From NCBI RefSeq assembly GCF_900496995.4, contig NC_044007.1, positions 72,268,742 through 72,332,741 on the forward strand: DNA of 64,000 bases. Reading direction: 5' to 3'. The translations under genes and the position numbers were made by a program. The notes under the pieces are model-generated. The model was not told the origin of the DNA, made no database searches, and was given only the letters and a program-made list of their open reading frames with translations. This document shows positions 12,401 through 25,060 of this stretch, in pieces; position 1 is the first letter of the stretch, and each line of letters opens with the position of its first letter. The stretch is from Aquila chrysaetos chrysaetos (lineage: Eukaryota; Chordata; Aves; Accipitriformes; Accipitridae).

Positions 12401-15400
12401 AATAAACACAATGAAAAACCTTTCGAATGAGAGGAACATTCCCTCTGCTTATGATCTAATTCCCTGGACACCCACTTACTAAAGATTTGACAGGAGTAAC
12501 ATGAAGCTACAGCATTCACTATGTGGTTCATTTTTTATCAAACAAGACAGAAAGAATGAAGCCTTGTCTGTGTTTGAAAGCTGTATCGTGTTTCTGCCAT
12601 TTCTTTAGGCATTCTTACAGAAACCTTTCAGTTCTCCCTTTCTCACCTTCTGCAGGCTAATGTATTAGCAATAGCTTTTCTCTGATTAATAAAATGATGG
12701 TGATTTTTTTGCATGAAACATAGGAAGAGTCTCATTCTTACCTGTGTACTCATGAAATAACCGATTTCAAGCTGTGATGAAAACAGCAATAATTATAAAC
12801 ACTTCAGCAAATAAAGAAATCTTCAAGAGCTATATTTAATATTAAACACCACACAGAAAATTTCCCAGGCAACAGGCCAAGCTGAGATTAACTGGATCTT
12901 TTTGAAGAGGCGTTTGTAATGTAAATTTAAAACCAAACAGTAAAAAACACTTTGACAAACCTTTACATTATTGCCACAATCTGCATCTAGACCCAATAAA
13001 ATAATAGACAGGAAGGCTGCCAGCATCCAAGCCAGGGGTATGCAAATGCCCTATTCTGCAGCTCGCTGATAGCTGCTGGAGAGCTGAACTTAAAAGCACC
13101 ACTTCAAAGCTTTTCTAGGAAATAATTGAACACTTAATGATTTTAAAGTTCCGTGATAGCTCTAATGCTAAATTGTTGTTTAAATTAATTTATTTAACTA
13201 ACGATCAACACATGCATCTGGAAGATGCTTCTCTGTGCGTGTTTGTGGCTCCTCTATGGTGATGACTAAAACAAGAAATGCGGTGGGGCACGGGGCTTGT
13301 CCCAGGGTAAGCTGGGTAGGCAGTTGGCTCTGGATGAGGTGAAAAGTCCCTCTTTCGGACCACAGAGTTACTTTGATATCGTTTATTTAGTGCCGGCTGG
13401 ATCTGCTTCCAGAGAGAGCTAAGAGGGCATCTTTCTTCAAAATGCAACAGAAGACCCAGACTTGCCTACGGCAAAGAAGAAACAGCTTTTGCTTAAGGCA
13501 TTCCTGGGTGATTTTGACGTTTTGGTGCCAGCTAAGTTGGCTCCTGCCGGTTTGGGGGAAAGAAGAGATGGGATGGGACAAGTACAGGAATTCCCATCTG
13601 TGTGCGCGAGGTGCAGGGCAGAAGGTGCTCTCTGCAGAGCTGGGACTCGTGGTGGGAGTCCCGGGGGGAGGAATCGCAGCGGGGAACCCCGCTTGGGCGA
13701 GGAGTATGAGGGTCTGCGTGGGGAAGGGTTATCCAACAGGTAAAGATCCACGGTGCCTTCTAGAGCTTGCTCTCGCAAATTGCCTCTCGCAGTTTTGAGG
13801 TCGTTTCCCCTCCCGGGGCGGTTATACTATTGCTTCCTTTTTCCCACCTTCTGTCTCTGGTTATTTAGGTGAAAACGTCTGCAGCGCATGGGCTCTGCCT
13901 CCGTAGGTGAACGCAAGGGGCTTAACGCAGCTTTGCTCTGAAGTCAGCTAGCTCCTGTTTGAAGTGAGAAATCGTAATTTGAGGAAGGAGGTGAGCTGGG
14001 CAAGAGAAACCAATCAATCCCAAACTAGTCCCACAGTGCAGAAACCCCCCATTAAAACTGCAGTTGTGTTTTCTCAGTGTACTGATGCCGCCGGTGAGGG
14101 CATACAAAATTTATGAGGATTCTTGACGGAGAAGTGAGGGAAATGTGACAGAAGCCTTCACACTCAGAAAAGGTGGGAGAAGGATGCATAGGAAATGATA
14201 ATTCACAATTTCTCAGAGTGCCCCATCATTTCTCAAAAGGATGGAGCAGCCCATTTCAAACAAAAATCAATGCTGTTCCACATCACTTGCTATTGAAATG
14301 TGGCCTTCGTCACCATGGTATGCGCACCTCCATTACACGAGGTGAAGGTCGCCACGTGCTCCCCTTGTTTCTGCTGACTTCCCACGTCCTAAGGGAACTT
14401 CGTTTGCACCACCTCTAGGTATTTGCACTATATTTGGCATGACTTGCCACCTTTGCTCATCATCTCCTCTGGTCCCAGGGCTCGCTGTAACTTTGCCTGC
14501 CCTTCTACGGGTCAAGCTCGAAGTATGCTGAAGGGTTACTGCAAAGATGTTCATAGTGCCAAGGGCAAAATAGTACTTGCCTTGTGGATAAATAGGAATT
14601 TTCAGCTGCCGGGTCTCTGAATTAAAACACGTGGCCTCAAAAGGCTGTAAGTCAAGTTGGTGAAAAAATTCGCCACAAAAGCACTGTGTGGAAAAAAGTT
14701 TGAGAGCCTTGCAGCATGAAAAGGGGAAAGAGAAATTCCAACCAGCCTGGTCTTGTAGAGGGATTAATCCTTCTTTATAAATTAGCCTCTTTGTACCTGT
14801 GAAACATGTTTGATCAGATTCCAAAGCATGGCAGTGATTTGTGCCAAGTGGGAAGCCGATGAGTAGAGGAATGTCTGATATTTAAATATTTTACAAGCCC
14901 TTCCTCTGGGTTAATATTTTATTAGCAGCAAACATGCCTCTCTGCTAAGGATTCTACAGCTACGGCTCACCGTGGTGAGATACTGGTGACCTTGCACAAA
15001 GGTAGAATGAAAGACAAGAGTTGAGGGAAACATTGATGCCACTCATTTCTTCTTTCCTAAGGATGCACTGAAAACATCCACATTGATGAGCGTTTGCATT
15101 CTCTGTGCCTTGATTTGCAAGTCTGAGCCGCACAATTCAGCTTTTTCCCCATTCACGTTGCTTTCTGCAGTACGTACCAACCTCTGCGTAGCTGCATCAT
15201 CCTCACCGCACCAGACTGCTGGGTCTGTGCCTGATCAGGATGGTGCTGGCGAGGCAGCTGTGCAGGTCGGTAGGATGGAGAGGTTTGTAACGCTATGTAC
15301 AAAAGTAGTTCAAGCCGAGCTCTGACAAAATGGTTGCCAGCGGGACAAGCGTGCCCACGATTTGTCCTCCTGTATTCACCAGCAAATGTTTCATTCCGTA

Positions 15401-17137
15401 GGGTTATTGGCGTCTCCTTCTGTAAGGACCGCAAGCGCAGCGAGCTCTGGCAAGAGGCACACCGCCAGGTCTCTGATGAGATCGCGCGTGGATGCGGTAG
15501 GGCAACCAGCAAGTCCCTTGACCACAGCAGGTATGGTAAGTGCCATTTTTTGAGGAGATTCTGCTTTTTTTTTTTTTGTGGCTTGAGGCTGTGAAGCTGG
15601 AGCCAAACGTTCGGTTAGTTTCTTGGATGGACTATGCATCCAGAGGGGTGAAACAGGGTGGTGGTGCTGCCTCTATAGTCACCCATGTACCAACCAAGCA
15701 GATGTTGTATACGTGGGTGCAGGAGTCTGTGCCCTGCACAGTCTGGGATGTCCCCACTTCTGGAAAAGCAGGATGCTCTTGGTTTACCAGGCACTCTTAA
15801 TACGATTTCAGCTTGGGATGTCTCCTCTCTTCCCTTTGCTCCCCTTTCTTTTTTTCCATTTAAAGGAAAGCAATTCCTTGAGCGAAGAATGGGATCTCGG
15901 AAGATGGCTAGCTCAGTGCTCAGAGTGCAATGGCCGGAGCAGGATGCAGGAGCAGACTCTGTTCTGTGCTGCAACCTGATCCAGCCATGAGCAACCATCT
16001 TCAGTATAGAAAATGTAGATAATTATTAAAAAAAAACCCCAAGACAGTTTCTCTGGCCAGCTGCCTCTGAGGAGCAAATCAGTCAAATGGCAGCGTAGGG
16101 GTGAGTTGGCAGGCTGGGAGTATGGGGGGCTGCAATGGTAATGTAAATCATCCACACAAAAAACTAATATATTAAAGTAAATGACTGATGTATTAAAGTA
16201 AAACTTGTTGGGAATTTGCCTAATTGTGTGATGCTATCAAGTCCTGAAACTTTAATTTTCTTGTGTTTTTATGCCTATCTAGCTAGTCAGTTACATCCAG
16301 TCTTGCTGGCTGGCCACTGTGTAGTGGAATATTTATTCTACTAGAAATATCGAAATTATTTTCTTTCAGTATTTCGGTTGAGGAATACACAGAAGAATAC
16401 CTGGAGTTTGCATGAAATTCAGTATTTGTAGAGACTGTGGTAGTGGTTAGGACCACCCTGCTTTATCTCCTTCCTCCGTTCTTTCATACCGTATGTCCTA
16501 TTAAATTAATTAAAAAATTGGGGAGCCCTCCAGTGGCTAAAATTATAGAGCCTATGTTACCAGTGTGTTAAAGAGGTATCCAAATGTCTAATGGTGTCTT
16601 CAGACCTTGCAAAAATCCATACAATTTTAATATGGAATTTTACAAAATGTTACCTTTTAACTGAAGAGACAATTTTTTAAAAGTCAATCCAGTTAAGTAT
16701 ATGTGGAGGCACTTGGAGAAAAATTTCCCTAAAAGTTCTTTTCAGAAAACACCCCCAAATGCAAAATATCAACCTCAAGTTCTTAGTTCCTTTTAAACGT
16801 AAACTCCAGGAATTTGAGAATGTTCTGCATTTGGTAATGAAATTGTTCTCCTACTCCTCAGGCTGGTACTTGGTATTCTGCTTCTCATTCCATAAAAAAA
16901 ACCCCAACCTCTGTGTGTGTGGGAAATCAGACTCTTGACTCTTTGACAATCTCTATATTGATTCTTTAAAAGCCTGTATATTGCAGATTTACCCAGAAAT
17001 GATGCCGACAAAGGTTTCCGTTAAAAGAAGGGAGAAAAATATGCAAAGCTAAACCCAGGTTTGCAGCCTAGAGCTATAGCTTATTGAGGTAAACAAAAAG
17101 CATTGAGGGACTCTGCTCTGGATCCTCCTTGATCTCA
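9461..17137. other. Intergenic, mixed composition, no gene seen
   Basis: Mostly unremarkable sequence. A 169-codon frame at 10108-10617 (+) and a 163-codon frame at 14333-14824 (-) were read and show no domain, repeat structure or start context that supports a gene. An alternating TA/TG stretch at about 10,765-10,815 is simple sequence. At about 16,163-16,204 two imperfect 22-bp copies containing TATTAAAGTAAA lie in tandem. AT-rich DNA at 11.6-13.2 kb has no coding potential. Confidence 0.5.
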
Positions 17138-17185
17138 CTTCTGAAATGCTCATCGATTTCCCTTCTGAAATGCTCATCGATTTCC
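17138..17185. repeat. 24-bp perfect tandem duplication
   Basis: The unit CTTCTGAAATGCTCATCGAT followed by TTCC occurs at 17138-17161 and again at 17162-17185, with no mismatch. It looks like a local replication-slippage duplication of recent origin. No longer array is present. Confidence 0.9.
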
Positions 17186-17700
17186 ATGAGAGGAGATTTG
17201 GACTAAAAATCTGTGGGGAGGTGTTGCGAAGAACAATACAATTTTTTTGTCCTTAAGATAGTGACTATGCCCTACTACATGCTTCATATTTTTGTTAGAT
17301 CATGGAATTAAGCACAGAGGGAAAATAAGTAATATTTTTACAAATGAGGACATTTGGGACCATTTCATCTACGCCTCATTCCAACAAGCTGGAAACCCAA
17401 AGCAAAGCCCATTTAACTCGATAGCTTTTAGCTTGGGCTCTTGGAGAAGTATAAGTGGATCAAACTAAGAAAAAGGCTAAATCTCCCTTTGAGCCGGGAG
17501 ACCATCTCTGTGTGGGAAGCGACTGCCGGGCTTTGCCGTCAAGTGGGGTGGAGATGCCCAGCCCAAAGCCTGAGCTCCTGGTCACCTACATCTTGTTGTC
17601 AGCTGTAGAGCAGCCATGAAGCAGAGCCAGTCCGGTCACTAGCCCGGTAGAAGCCTCCTGCCCTCTAATTAGCTGTGAACTGACGTTGATGCCTTGAAAG
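17186..17700. other. Intergenic, nothing recognised
   Basis: No gene or repeat was recognised between the small tandem duplication and the next CpG-rich patch. Confidence 0.5.
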
Positions 17701-18240
17701 ACCTCCCGGTATGTTTTTTTTTTTCCCCTTCCTCTCAAACATTGCAACGGGTTTCTGTTGCCTTGCGTACTGCTCCGCAGCCTACAGGCGATCACAGCGC
17801 TTCGTAGGCGGCCTGAGACGATCTCCCGTCTCCCAGAGCCCGTGCGGTGGGACGTACGTCCCACTCCTACCGTACATCAGGAAGGCTGTGCCATCGCACC
17901 GGCTTATCTCAGGGTACGCACCACGGACCCCGGCAGCGCTGGGGTGGACCGTTCTGCCACCGCTGCTCCTCCAAGAAAGTTGGAGCATCAACTTCAACCC
18001 GATGGAAACATCCCGCTTCCCAAGTACGAGGACGGCCAACTTCTCCTACGCTGCACCGAAAGCCCTCTCCCGACTGCCAACGTTGCACAAGTCCAGCAGC
18101 TCTTCCCCGAAGTAAAAGGAGGTGCGCGGCGCAGTCTCCGATCATCCGCAAAAGCACAAAAATAGCATGGGGTGCCTGCAAGTTGAAAGCGGTCTGTGTC
18201 AAGAGCTGTCAAAAGCTGTGGTTGCCACAGGGATAATTGG
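17701..18240 (+). other. CpG-rich patch open in all three + frames
   Basis: CpG density is high at about 17,755-17,990, and all three forward frames are open for about 130 codons each (17711-18115, 17758-18165, 17847-18236). None of the three products resembles a family I know. All-frame openness usually means GC-rich composition, but a degraded exon or a lncRNA exon is possible. A pyrimidine stretch ending in an AG just before 17,780 could act as a splice acceptor, which is weak evidence. Confidence 0.3.
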
Positions 18241-21200
18241 TTTGTGCCAGCTGTAGTTGATGGATACCAAGCTGATGAAAGGAGACAGGATAATATGCCT
18301 TCTGTTGTTTAATTAAGGATTTTCTAAATCTGCAGAAACTGAAAGCTCTGGATGCTGAAAATCACCCGAACGCACCCCGATATTCGTGGCAATGAGAGAA
18401 TGCTGGGGAAACAGGGTTCCTCCCAAAATGTGCGTGCGCCTACGTAAAGCACCCCCTGCGCAGGAAAAGGCCGTTTGGCGATGCTCTTGCCCTTTATTTC
18501 CCACCAAACTGCTCCCTGCAGATTAACGTTTGTCAGAATCTTCCCTTATCACAGGGGCTGCAATCTTTACTTAATACCCTGAGGGAGGGACATCTTGGGT
18601 TATTTTGCACAGCGCAAGTGATTGAAATACGACAGCAAACCGCTAACATGATCCCAAAAGTACTGGCTCGCAGCCCAATATCTTTTCTACAGTCGTTTCA
18701 AAGAAGGTGATTAATAGCGTGTCAGAGAGTTGCTCTGTATACCGAACACTACTTGAAGGACTGTAAATAGATAAAACGGAATGATCAACAACCGTATACT
18801 GAAATAAGGACAGGCACCCAAAGGGTGCTGGGAATCTCAGTTGTTGAATTCTACTTTTATTGTTGTTAATGGTAGGTATCAAGAGGGGATGAATAGCCCT
18901 CAAATTAAATTTGCAGCTAATCTCATAGTAGGAGGCAAAGACTCTATCATGCAGGCAGTAGCCTTATCTGGAGGATATAGTAATAAAATCCAACCTGGAC
19001 AACACAAGCTAATATGCCCAGAAGAAAAGAAGAAACGTGTAGCTGTTTGATGGGGCTGGAGGTGTTTGGAAAGCAGCAGTGTTGGAAAAGTGCTGGGTGG
19101 AATGATGTGGGGCAAAGTCAGAAAATCAGCTGCAAGCTCGCAGTGCGGCATGGCAATAAGGCCGGGCAGTTTGTAAGAGCAAGGCTCACGGTTGTGAGCC
19201 TCGCCAACATGAGAAGGGTGAGGTTCATCTCACAGGACTGATACGTTGGGGAAAAAAAAAAAGACTGTTGCTATGCCATCAAGTATTAAACTTGTGAAGA
19301 AGGGGCCAGTGATCTCAGGGTGAAGGGTTTCTCTCTCACACACCTCCCTCCCTGAGGTCTCCCCCCATCCCCAGCCTACCCAATTTTGGAGGGAAGGGAC
19401 CTGCTCCTGTGGTCAACTCCCTCCCAGGAGGAGCAGTGGTGGCAGAACCGTCCACCCCAGGAGGGTCCCTGGGGCACCCGCTCTGTTCAGAGACAGATAA
19501 TGAAGATCTTCAGAGGTGTGGAATGCCTTTTACACCAGGAGCAGCCACAGAGACCAGGACTCTCCAGCCCAGGAAAGGACGTGTCCAAGGATGGATGTGC
19601 TAGAGGTCCACCAAGCGGCATGGGAAGGTAGGTAGGGAATGACTGCTGGTTGTCCCACGTGAGCTTGGTGTCCCACCGGGACCCCGGGACACCAGAGGGT
19701 GGCCAGGGCAGAACTGGCAAAAGGAAATGGTTCTTCACAGAGATGGGGTAAAATATTCACATTGGGTCAAAAACAACTGGGTGAATTCACAAATATCCAC
19801 TGCAGGCTTTTAAAGACCAGAATAACCCTTCTGGATCAGGAGCTGCAAATTTTCAAAGGCTGGAAGAATAGTCTGGGAAAACACGCCTAACCTGTTCTTG
19901 TACTCTTCCTTACGTGTCCGCTATGACCGTGGTCAGAGGCTCGATACTGGGCCAAATTGACAAATAGTCTGACTCAGTACGGCCACTGTGACATCTCTGA
20001 CAATGTATATGTGCCACAGCTTTCCCTGTACATTTCCTCTTGCCACAGCACAAGAGCTGCACCAGGCCACCCCGGTGCCTCGCTTCTCTCTGCTTTTATT
20101 GAGACAGCTGGTTATGACCAAGCTACATGTTTCTGTGCCTCCAGTGACCGTCTCTTCCAGTGGTCACTATCTTCTCCAAGGCAGGGCAGGCAATAACAGA
20201 GAGGAATCTGAGTATCTAAATTGTAGAAAAAAAGAGAGTTTTTCTGAAGACTTTGGCATTTATGTCTTCCTTCTGGTAAGAAGTCTTCCTGAAAAGTGAT
20301 TTTTAGTTTCCCCCGCTGAAGTGACTTGCTCTGAAGCCCACTTTCAGGTCTGGTTGGTGGTGCCTTTGGCTGTAGTTCCCACAGTGCCAGCCTTGGCCGG
20401 GGCAAAGCAAACCACAGCTGGACCATTTTTCAGGGCGCTCTCTACGACTTCCCAGTGACGAGTTGCTTCACGTCCTAAACACTCCTCCGCCTAAAAGTAA
20501 TGGCTCTTGCAGAAGCCCATCTTGTACTAACCCCCAAAAACCCCAGCCCCAAACCAAATATAAGCTGTCTAACTGCACACTGCTACTGAATTGGGGTATC
20601 AGGTTATAACCGCTCTCCTCTCCCAGGTGCACCGGGCTTGGATGAACCCCTTGCTACTTTGCAGGTGGAACTGGCTTTGGCAGCTCCCCAGGGTACGCAC
20701 TGCACATTCAGCTTCTCCACTTCTGCCCTGAGATACGCTCCGGTTGCTTTTGAAGATTGTAAAAATAATCAATAATAGATTAAAGTACACGTTTTCTTCA
20801 GGCACCAGGTCTGCTTACATGTAATGAGTGTTTATGAACTGAGGAAGGCATCCCAAAATTACCAAAATGCTTTGCTAAACCTGAACTTAGATTTTTTTTG
20901 TATCTGCAAGCTCTGCGATACCAATTTTATTGTGCTTAGGGGATAAATTTAAACGACTAGCACAGTTTTGGATGGGTTTGCTTTCATCACATTCAGAAAC
21001 GGGGGGCTAGTCCCCCCCCTTACGCTACTATTTCTTAATGATGTGCTTTTGTCAGTGAAGATGAGTTGGTAAAGACATGAGGATTACATTTAAATTCAGC
21101 TGTATTTGTAGTTTAAACATGCAGGAAATGAGATGAGGGGAGGAAGAGCTTATGCTAATCCAAACAAATGGGAGAGCTCGTAACGTTTTCAGATGGTTTA

Positions 21201-23600
21201 TTTGAAATCACATTAAATTCTCTTCGCAACCTGATGCATCTGTGCAACTGGGGGTGCCAAAATACACTCACCTGCTGTAATACAACCACTCCTGAACTTT
21301 TAATGAACATGCACAGCCACAGGGATGCTTAAATGATGTGCTGCATATGCAAAGCACAATAGAATTTATTAAATAACTAATCCACAAAGCCCATCTTTTA
21401 ACTCATTCAGGTGGGCAAATGAAGGCAGAAAAACCCAAGCGACCAGTCGTAGCCCCACGGCAAACCTGCCGGAGCTGGGACAACAGTGCAGGAACCCGGC
21501 ATTACCCTCCCAAGCCCTAATTGTCCTCCCAGGGCTGCGGCGAGCCCGTACCTCGGCGTCCCGAAGGAGTGATTAAGCACCGTCAGCAGTGTGTCTCCCA
21601 GCTCCAAAAGAGAGATTACTTTGCAGAGGAAAACAACACTGCCTGGGCAGCTAATTAATCACCTCTCTCCTCTTTGACAGGCAGTGTCGGCCCCGCTTCA
21701 CACCGCTCAAAATCTGCTCGTGTGCGCCTTTGGCTTGGCTATTTCTGGGAGGTGATGCTGGCTCCCGACGCCGAGTGCTCCATCAGCTCTAGTCATACTG
21801 GTCCCAGCTGAGCGGCACGGTTGGTCTCGAAGCCGCCAAGGAGATGAAAGAGAGCCCCGCCGCCCTGAGCCAAAGATTTGACTTTTGTAGTTGCAGGGCT
21901 GGCCAGAGCAGTGTTTCTGCAAGTGGAATTGTCTGGTTTGCGTTCATTTCATCCTTCGTGAGCAGGGTAAAAGAAAACAGATAGAATAGAGGTACTAGAA
22001 GAAAACATTCTGCCAGGGATTGGTGGGGTGTCCCTCTTTGAACGGGGAGCTGCTCCCATTCAGACTCGGCAGATGCTGCCCAGATCTACAGAAAGAGGAC
22101 TCTGCCCTACAGGTATTAACCTTTTTTCCAGTCAGCCTAATGGGCATTTCTGGGAAGAATCAGAGAGGGCAGCTCACCGGCTTGCTCATGGGTGGTTTTT
22201 ACCGCTCCTTGGTAAGCCGCCCCAACACAAGACACCACAATGACGCCATGTATATGTCCCTCATGCAGCCATTCAAACCTGTGCATGCAAAGGTCTTTTT
22301 CTGAAGAGAAAGTTTTGTGTTTTTTTTTTTTTTCTAGGAAATCATCCTTTCCATCAACATGTGTGTTAAACTGATTGTTTCCCTAAGAAATAAATACACA
22401 TTTGGGATTTGTTGCAAGCTTTTTATCCACTTTTATTTCTATTCCTCCCTCTTACTCCTTTAAAACAGGCCTGCTGGCCTACATTTGCAATGCTGAAAAA
22501 GGTGTAACAACATTTCCAATATTCAATATTTTTGTTGAAACCATCTTGAGAAAATAATTTTTAATGAAACACATTTACTATTTCTCATCTCTGTGCAATC
22601 TGTCTGATTTCCTAACTCCTCAAAATGACAAAAACCATTTGTCTGTTCAGAGATGCTGGCCCAAAGCCCATCACACCCACAGGCTTGTAGTTTTATGATA
22701 TGAAATGTTTGCCTAATTCTCCATACCATGGACTTGCAACCTTAGTTTAACGAGGAAAAAAAAAAAAAAATCTGTTACATAAGCAATCCCACCAGAACAT
22801 AGAATTAAAGGACAAATCCAATCTAGGCAACTCAGAGGAGTGGACATGTATTTACTCTCCGAGATTACCTCTTAGCAAGTGCTAAGATACCACAGGGAGA
22901 GGTGCCGTTATAAAAAGAAAACACAGATTGCTGGAGCTAGAGCTGAACTGCTCCAGAGAGTACCAGAAAGTACTTCTGCCTCTGCTTTCTAGCACTCGCT
23001 CTCATGCAAGAGTAGCAGGTACCCTGCACAGCCTGGGTAGGAAAAAAACACCTAACTCATAGTACCTAATTTTGCAAGGTGCAAAACAATTCAGGTAGAT
23101 GTTAAATGTCCTCAACTCTTGATTTCAGCGAAAGCTAGAAGTGCTTTGCTACGCCACCGGGTGAGGCAGAAGCAGGAGGAGGAGGAGGATGGGCTCAGTG
23201 CTTTCAACGAGCAGCTCTGCACGTGTCAGCTTTCTTCTGCTACGGATGGGATGAGACACAGGCGTTATTTCTTGGTAAGTTGTGGGTATTTCCGCAAATC
23301 GCTTTCGTGACGTTGCAGCAATTCCAACAGATAACGTGACATTTTTCTCCTCTTTCTTTTATACATCACTCATTTGTGTCTTCTAGGCTTAGGAATATAA
23401 TCATCACCCAGTCGCGTTGCTCAGTACATTATGTGTCGTTCTCACTTTCTCTGGTGACCTAATCAAACAATGTGCAAATACTTCTTGGTTTCGCTGTATC
23501 TACTTTGTACTTCCCGATACCACAAACTACTCACAAACAATAGCTGAACTGTTCCCGTACCTTTCCCTTTCCCCAAATTTGACGCAGCAGCTTCATTTTG
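18241..23600. other. Intergenic, no gene seen
   Basis: Mixed AT-rich and moderately GC-rich DNA. About 19,270-19,760 is GC-richer and reads like old repeat-derived or unconstrained sequence, but it could not be assigned to a family. T and A runs occur at about 22,318-22,334 and 22,755-22,769. No exon, RNA gene or clear transposon was recognised. Confidence 0.5.
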
Positions 23601-25060
23601 AATACGCCACTATTTCCCAAACTCGCCTTTTTTTCGGGGTCGTCACGTTCTGCTTCTCAGCGTGCCCTGAGCTGCTCCTGCCTTCGCGATGCTCAGCAGC
23701 GCGGGGGCCGCTCTCTTATCGCACACCTCCCTTCCCCGCGGAGTCACGGGCCGGGTGCTCCTCCGTCTGTCCCACCGGCAGAGCCCGATTCGAGGGCAAC
23801 GTCAAACTCCTGCCCAGGAATGTGCCGCGACGGCCGGGCGGACGCGACCGACCGCTCCCCTTTGCACGGGATAAATCAATGTTTATCGACAGCGAGGAAG
23901 AGCACAAGAATGAACTTGCCTCTGTACAGCCATGGTTACAGCTGGCGAATTTGTGCGCAGGGAGGTGGGATCTGAGATGTGCTCCCGGGGGAAGGGCTGT
24001 CCTCAGAGGAACGCTGGGACCGCGCTGTCCCTGGGTCACCCGTGAGCTCTTTCTCTCTTCCACTTGGTGTTTAGCAATGCCATGAAAAGAGGGCTAGCTT
24101 CTCCAGGAGAAGCGTGAGTGCCCCAAGTCCCAACTCTCCGCGTGTTACAGCCTGGGGAGGTGGGAGACCCTAACCGAAGCTGTCTGGAGCAGGGGACAGC
24201 CTTTTGCCACCTGCCCGCATGAGCTGGCTGCTGGCATATTCGTAACACCAAAATACTTCAAAAATACCAAAGGGAGGAAAATGCAAGGATTTTAGGCATC
24301 CGCAAGAGAGAAAGGACTTGCAAATTTTTAAGACAGCAGTGGCTCCTGGTGCTCTGCCCTGAGACGGGCACGGCTTATGGCCCACTCTATCCTAAACGTG
24401 TTCTTTGGGCTACTTTGCAAGCCTCCCTGTTGGCACGCTGACTCCTCCGGCGCCCGGCAGCTCCAGGACCGAGTCAACCTGGGCTCGGGCTTTCTTAAAT
24501 GTGAATGAGCATGACTGCCGCTCACAGGGCATCCTAAAATAGAGAAGAGCAGCTGACCACACAGTGATACGTGAAACAAGCCGCCCCGAGAAGGCGGGCA
24601 CCGGCCGTACGGGGATCAGCGGCGGCGGCAGCCAACGCAGACGGCACGCTGCTGGGTTTTGGCATCGCTTGTTTCCCACCCCGCGGTGAGCACGGCGGCG
24701 AGCGGGCGGCCGTGCCAGCAGCACCGGCAAGGCGTTAGGCAGATAGAGCCCATGAGATGGAAGCAGATGCAATTTAGCGGGTCTTGTGCGCGCCACTGAG
24801 CGTGCAAGCGCTGCAAGGGTATAGGCACCCGCCCTCGACGAGAGCCTTGCGCAGCAGCCAGCCCAAGGGCTCCTCTCTCCGCCGAGCTACTGTCGGTGCT
24901 TCTCTTTGCTCGTGAACGGCTTCCTCCATAAGGTCCTGCCAAGAACAGACACAGCCTATGCAGCAGGTAACCAGCGAACTCCTGAGGACACGTGAATCGA
25001 CTTCTAGAAACGGCAGCGACGCCTTTCACCTGTTTCTTTCGTCTGTCAGAGCTGCTGAAA
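23601..25060. promoter_or_regulatory. Orphan CpG-island-like region (two CpG clusters)
   Basis: Two dense CpG clusters are visible. In 23,641-23,880 I counted roughly 27 CpG in 240 bp. A similarly dense block lies at about 24,580-24,720 and tails off by 24,930. This density is far above the surrounding DNA and approaches that of the EPB41L4B promoter island 21 kb downstream. Frames of up to 222 codons (23417-24085, +) overlap it but show no domain and start in AT-rich sequence, so I do not call them genes. In vertebrates such orphan CpG islands often mark lncRNA promoters or distal regulatory elements; that function is inference here. Confidence 0.45.

Noticed and set aside
14333-14824. 163-codon - frame
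   Set aside because: No domain, repeat or promoter evidence. Consistent with chance.
23417-24085. 222-codon + frame near the orphan CpG clusters
   Set aside because: Its first third is AT-rich and the rest CpG-rich, with no family resemblance or splice support. Length is explained by scarce stops in the GC-rich part.
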